DNA from: JAQVSV01 sp041667045 | GTDB taxonomy: Bacteria; Elusimicrobiota; Elusimicrobia; Elusimicrobiales; Elusimicrobiaceae | Assembly: GCA_041667045.1 (NCBI GenBank) | Contig: JBAYFS010000081.1 | Location: forward strand, 1-9,509 | Length of the DNA: 9,509 bases | Direction of reading: 5' to 3' | Notes under the pieces: model-generated | What the model was told of the DNA's origin: nothing | Database searches by the model: none | The model's input: the letters and a program-made list of their open reading frames with translations, nothing else | Shown here: positions 7,036 to 9,509 of the stretch, piece after piece | How positions within the stretch are numbered: the first letter of the stretch is position 1 | Layout of the letters: each line of letters starts with the position of its first letter | Position numbers and translations under genes: made by a program

Positions 7036-7101
7036 TTAAACGGAAACTTGCGGAAACCGGAAAGGAATCCGCGGCGGTGCAGCCAAAGTTTTACCGTTTA
7101 A
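7036..7101 (-). repeat. Long inverted repeat between the small His/Cys gene and the channel gene
   Basis: TTAAACGG pairs with CCGTTTAA and, after a two-base bulge, AAACTT with AAGTTT, giving a 14-base-pair stem around a loop of 36 bases (7050-7085). Inside the loop GCGGA and TCCGC can pair again. The stem covers the stop codon of the small gene and ends 4 bases before the AGGAGGA of the channel gene, leaving that site free. There is no T-tract. It may be an RNA processing or stabilising element that sets the ratio of the small protein to the pump; this is inference. Confidence 0.45.
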
Positions 7102-7355
7102 ACCACAGGAGGGCGGAAGGGGGGTTCGGGAAAGCAGGAGGCGTGAACCTGCGCGCCGGCGGACGGGCACAGCCATTCCCGGGTGGGCGCGTCCAGAGAC
7201 AAGGAAACTTTATCGTTTTTCACCGCCGCGCAGGAAACGCAGGCGCCGCAAATGGTTGAGTGGGCGTGTTCGTGCGCGCAATGCGGGGTCAGTCCTTTAA
7301 CAAGAAAGAACAGGGCCGACAGCAGGGTGAACAGGATAAAAAGCATGCGCCGCAT
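7098..7355 (-). CDS. Small His/Cys-rich exported or membrane-anchored protein heading the efflux operon
   Basis: 85 residues from the ATG at 7355. I prefer this to the in-frame GTG at 7385, which would give 95 residues, has no ribosome site, and lies upstream of a good -10 element. MRRM is followed by one hydrophobic segment (5-19), a signal peptide or anchor. Then come HCAHEHAH (25-32) and CGACVSC (36-42), a dense set of possible metal ligands (four His, four Cys). Two more Cys follow (at about residues 63 and 74) and a Pro-rich tail ends PPFRPPVV. Small His/Cys proteins of this general shape, such as DUF2946 members, are known beside metal efflux operons, but I cannot assign it to a family. 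Its place just before channel, adaptor and permease suggests a periplasmic metal-binding accessory. No SD is visible, and the likely transcription start falls on the ATG itself. Confidence 0.7.
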   Translation of the reverse strand: MRRMLFILFTLLSALFFLVKGLTPHCAHEHAHSTICGACVSCAAVKNDKVSLSLDAPTREWLCPSAGAQVHASCFPEPPFRPPVV

Positions 7356-7362
7356 ATGTTTA

Positions 7363-7371
7363 ATTATAGCA
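7363..7371 (-). promoter_or_regulatory. Extended -10 promoter of the efflux operon, predicting a leaderless start
   Basis: The minus strand reads TGCTATAAT (7371-7363), a perfect -10 hexamer with the extended TGn element. No good -35 is seen, as is usual for extended -10 promoters. Seven bases separate it from the ATG at 7355, so transcription should start at or next to the A of that ATG. The -10 lies in the 39-base gap after the stop of paralogue C. I see no regulator gene or clear operator here. Confidence 0.6.
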
Positions 7372-7394
7372 CTCCGCAACAGCACCGGGCCGGG

Positions 7395-8192
7395 TTATTT
7401 TACGATAACGCTCTGGTTGCCGACCCCTGTTTTAATGTTGATTTTGAATTTTGAATCAGGATAACTGCCGATGTCGTTGGAGGTGCTGCCTACGCCCGAT
7501 TCCATTGTAACGGCGGCCTTCGTTCCGGCTGGAAAGGCTAACCGGACATTGCCGGCGCCGGATTCGGCTGTGGCGTCGCCCTGCTGGGGAACAGTGTCCC
7601 ATTGGGCGTCAACGCTTCCCGCGCCGCTGCGGCACGTGAGAGAACCTTTCAGGCCGGACGCGTTTATGTTGCCCGAACCGGTCCGCAGGTCCATGGAAGA
7701 GGAACCGTCCTTGGCCACAATATTGCCCGCGCCCATCTTGGCGCTGACAACACCTAAAGTTTTTTCCAGCTTTACGCTGCCCGAACCGACGCTGGCGTCC
7801 ACCGCGCCGGTTATGTTGCTGACGGAAATATTAGACACGCCGGCGGCAAGTTCAAGCCCCAATCTTTCCGGGGCGGACAGGTTAAGGCTGGCGGGACATG
7901 TTTTTTCGCCGCGGAACCAAGCGAGAAAGCCTTTTTTAGTTTTGTTTTTAAGCGACACGACAAGGCGGCCTCCTGAAAGGCGCGCGTCAAATTCGCATCT
8001 GGAGGAATCGTAGTTGCGGACCATGACAACAGCCGCAGCCGAAGCTTTCGCGCCCGCATAAATAACGTCGCCCGAGTCCGATTCAATCTGCACGACGGAA
8101 AAACCTTTGGCGGGGAACTCGCGCGTGATATCTTCCGCGGACAAAGCGGGCACAATAAACAGCACAGCCAGAGCAACAGAAAGTTTTTTCAC
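7395..8192 (-). CDS. Secreted DUF4097-type glycine-turn repeat protein, paralogue C
   Basis: 265 residues from a GTG at 8192, chosen because GAGGGAGG lies 6 bases upstream and the signal peptide begins there (MKKLSVALAV, cleavage after LSA at residue 19). It aligns with paralogue B end to end: EFPAKGFSVVQIE, SGDV (40-43), Cys66/Cys99, SMDLRTGSGN, AQWDTVP, FPAGTKA and a C-terminus ending VIVK. The repeat ladder uses mostly GAG or GVG turns: MGAGN, SGAGS, SGAGN, SGVGS, TGVGN, where B uses GSG. One extra Cys (187) is present. Like its relatives it should be an exported beta-solenoid with no visible enzyme motif. The next gene, heading the efflux cluster, starts 39 bases later with no terminator between, so read-through into the pump genes is possible. 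Function unknown. Confidence 0.85.
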   Translation of the reverse strand: MKKLSVALAVLFIVPALSAEDITREFPAKGFSVVQIESDSGDVIYAGAKASAAAVVMVRNYDSSRCEFDARLSGGRLVVSLKNKTKKGFLAWFRGEKTCPASLNLSAPERLGLELAAGVSNISVSNITGAVDASVGSGSVKLEKTLGVVSAKMGAGNIVAKDGSSSMDLRTGSGNINASGLKGSLTCRSGAGSVDAQWDTVPQQGDATAESGAGNVRLAFPAGTKAAVTMESGVGSTSNDIGSYPDSKFKINIKTGVGNQSVIVK

Positions 8193-8229
8193 AAACAGCC
8201 TCCCTCTTGGAAAATCCCATCTTTCATTA

Positions 8230-8259
8230 AATATACATAACTATTTCCGCCGAGTCCAA
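8230..8259 (-). promoter_or_regulatory. Putative promoter of paralogue C
   Basis: TTGGAC (8259-8254), 18 bases, then TATATT (8235-8230, 5/6) on the minus strand, giving a leader of about 30 bases that contains the GAGGGAGG ribosome site. The AGTTATG just before the -10 is repeated at the same place upstream of paralogue B. Confidence 0.45.
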
Positions 8260-8276
8260 GACCCAGCCGCAACTAG

Positions 8277-8323
8277 CAATTAAAAGTCCCCGCGCGGTGC
8301 TTCTGCATGGAGACTTTTAATTG
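8277..8323 (-). terminator. Inverted repeat, probable (bidirectional) terminator after coaB
   Basis: Two 15-base arms (8323-8309 and 8291-8277) pair fully, with one U-G, around a 17-base loop. The core is GTCTCC/GGGGAC flanked by AATTAAAA before and TTTTAATT after, so either strand reads as hairpin plus T-rich tail. It lies 39 bases beyond the stop of coaB and before the promoter of paralogue C. The GC core is short, so termination may be weak. Apart from this and the promoter, the 170-base gap 8193-8362 holds nothing I can name. Confidence 0.5.
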
Positions 8324-8362
8324 TGGCGAGGCAAACTGCATGACATTAAAAATTTTGGTACT

Positions 8363-9049
8363 TTATTTAAGTGTTGATTGGCTTTTCCGTTCCCGTGAAA
8401 ACCGACTTGTCAGCCATCTTACAAGTCCTGGGATATTTTTACTTGTACCAGCCAAACACCCTTTTTCGTAAAACCGAAAAATTCTTTTACCGTTTCGCAT
8501 ATCCAACAAATCGTTATGCACGACAACATCTACGCACGGCCTCAAGGAAAGATCGGCCGGAGCAGAATACTTCGCCTCATCTGATTCCGCGCGACAAGTT
8601 AACTTAAATCCTACGATGGTAGGCTTACGCGGAGAGGCATAAATGGCAAGTTTGTTTAATATTTTAAAATTCTTCTTGAGTTTTATTACAAGTTCATTTT
8701 TTGAATGGATTTTCACCTTTGTATTTGGTCGGCAGGCTTTATTTCCGATTACTATCGCTCTTATTGAGTAATCGCCTACCGCCGCCGCATGGACGATAAT
8801 ATCAAATCTGTTTTTCTTCAATAACAACCGCAGTTTCCCGTCAAGATCGGCAAATCCTTCAAAACATAGCGATGGCCCTTTCCGTTTAGGCATGCAGGCA
8901 TTTATTCCATGAAGATACAATACGCCATGCCCTCCCTGTCGGAAGCAATCAGTCATATCGGCGCCAGTCTTGCCGGTGCTGAAGTTCGTTATAAAACGCA
9001 CACCGTCAATAGGCTCTCGCGTCGCTCCCGCGGTTATCAGAATTTTCAT
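8363..9049 (-). CDS. coaB: Phosphopantothenate-cysteine ligase (CoaB), stand-alone
   Basis: 228 residues, the size of the CoaB half of the usual fused CoaBC (Dfp) protein. It joins 4'-phosphopantothenate to cysteine using a nucleotide, forming phosphopantothenoylcysteine in coenzyme A synthesis in the cytoplasm. Visible signatures are ITAGATREPIDGVRFITN (5-22) with the nucleotide-binding glycine region and conserved N22, FSTGKTG (23-29), AAAVGDY (88-94), the lysine-rich KVKIHSK (111-117) in the region of the catalytic lysine, and HND (178-180) near the C-terminal part. The ATG shares one base with the stop of the decarboxylase gene (TAATG), with no clear ribosome site, so its translation is probably coupled. 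Base composition is markedly richer in A+T than downstream genes. Family call is secure. Confidence 0.93.
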   Translation of the reverse strand: MKILITAGATREPIDGVRFITNFSTGKTGADMTDCFRQGGHGVLYLHGINACMPKRKGPSLCFEGFADLDGKLRLLLKKNRFDIIVHAAAVGDYSIRAIVIGNKACRPNTKVKIHSKNELVIKLKKNFKILNKLAIYASPRKPTIVGFKLTCRAESDEAKYSAPADLSLRPCVDVVVHNDLLDMRNGKRIFRFYEKGCLAGTSKNIPGLVRWLTSRFSRERKSQSTLK

Positions 9050-9509
9050 TAATGAAGCGCTTTCAATATTGCGGAATAAATGTCTTCCGGCTCAAGCATA
9101 CGTCCGTAACCAGTATCGCCGCAAGCCAGTCTGCCTTTTGTTGTCGGCAATACTTGAGCCCCCCATTTGAGAAGAAGATTTAGTGAGTTTCGTGTTGCTG
9201 GGTGTTCCCACATATTTTTATTCATCGCGGGGACAATGATGAGAGGCTTTGAAAAATCATGAGCCAGACAGGTCGTAGTAACGCAATCGTCTCCTATTCC
9301 TGCGGCCAACTTATTTATGATATTCGCTGTGGCGGGACAAAGTACCAACACATCAAGCCATCTCGAAAGTTCAACATGTTCTATGGATTGCTTTTTTTCA
9401 AAGGTATCCAGATAAACCGGTTTTCCGGTTAAGCCCTCAAGAGTGGCAAGGCCAATGAAATTTAAAGCGGACACCGTGCATGAGGTTTTTACTTGATAAC
9501 CGTCTTGCA
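9049..9509 (-). CDS. coaC: Phosphopantothenoylcysteine decarboxylase (CoaC), 5'-partial
   Basis: The frame is open to the window edge (152 residues visible), and the sequence before the first internal start-like GTG at 9474 still fits the family (DGYQVKTSCTVSALNFIGLATLEGLTG). That GTG is therefore not the true start, and the first few tens of residues, including the early flavin-binding strand, lie outside. The enzyme decarboxylates phosphopantothenoylcysteine to 4'-phosphopantetheine with FMN. Key motifs are present: IEHVELSRW with the catalytic histidine, CPATANIINKLAAGIGDD, PAMNKNMWEHPATRNS with the substrate-binding PAMN, and GRLACGDTGYGRM with the active-site cysteine. It ends ILKALH without the linker that joins the domains in fused CoaBC, and overlaps coaB by one base. 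Confidence 0.93.
   Translation of the reverse strand, partial: QDGYQVKTSCTVSALNFIGLATLEGLTGKPVYLDTFEKKQSIEHVELSRWLDVLVLCPATANIINKLAAGIGDDCVTTTCLAHDFSKPLIIVPAMNKNMWEHPATRNSLNLLLKWGAQVLPTTKGRLACGDTGYGRMLEPEDIYSAILKALH

Noticed and set aside
7098..7385. Longer 95-residue version of the small His/Cys protein starting at GTG 7385
   Set aside because: No ribosome site precedes it, it would place charged residues and the promoter -10 inside the gene, and the ATG at 7355 gives a cleaner signal segment.
1..8192. The repeated glycine turns as a DNA-level tandem repeat or CRISPR array
   Set aside because: The periodicity is in the protein; the codons vary and there are no constant repeats or spacers at DNA level.
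8277..8323. Inverted repeat as a mobile-element end or attachment site
   Set aside because: There is only one copy, no transposase or integrase, and no flanking duplication; A-tract, hairpin and T-tract order fits a terminator.
9049..9474. CoaC beginning at the GTG at 9474
   Set aside because: The frame continues upstream with residues that fit the family (DGYQVKTSCT), so the gene runs off the window edge.

Overview
This window comes from the chromosome of a Gram-negative (diderm) bacterium. It encodes a three-part efflux pump that spans both membranes, a lipoprotein, and several proteins with Sec signal peptides. Nothing in it fixes the phylum. Every gene I can support is on the minus strand, so transcription runs from high to low coordinates.

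Layout in transcription order: (1) 9509-8363 holds the two halves of the phosphopantothenoylcysteine module of coenzyme A synthesis. A decarboxylase (CoaC, N-terminus beyond the window) and a synthetase (CoaB) are separate genes overlapping by one base. This part is visibly richer in A+T than the rest. (2) 8192-7395 is a secreted, glycine-turn repeat protein of the DUF4097 / putative adhesin type (paralogue C). (3) 7355-1763 is a heavy-metal efflux cluster: a small His/Cys-rich membrane-anchored or exported protein, a TolC-type outer-membrane channel, a periplasmic adaptor lipoprotein, and an RND permease of the CzcA/CusA family. The last two junctions are tight (a 4-base overlap, then a 12-base gap). 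(4) 1681-887 is a second DUF4097-type protein (B), with a strong intrinsic terminator. (5) 798-722 is an initiator-type tRNA-Met(CAT) with encoded CCA, its own promoter and its own terminator. (6) 669-1 is a third DUF4097-type paralogue (A), whose C-terminus is outside the window.

The pump should carry metal ions out of the periplasm or cytoplasm, with the small His/Cys protein as a likely metal-binding accessory. The metal is not settled by the sequence: the methionine triad of the copper/silver pump CusA is absent. The adaptor is unusual because the helical hairpin expected between its two lipoyl half-motifs is missing. The three paralogues share a signal peptide, a two-cysteine N-terminal module and a ladder of glycine turns, but each uses its own turn residue. 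Why they flank a metal pump is unknown. The most interesting points are the hairpin-less adaptor, the apparently leaderless small metal-ligand protein, the paralogue-specific turn ladders, and the initiator tRNA with C33 and a weakened anticodon stem.
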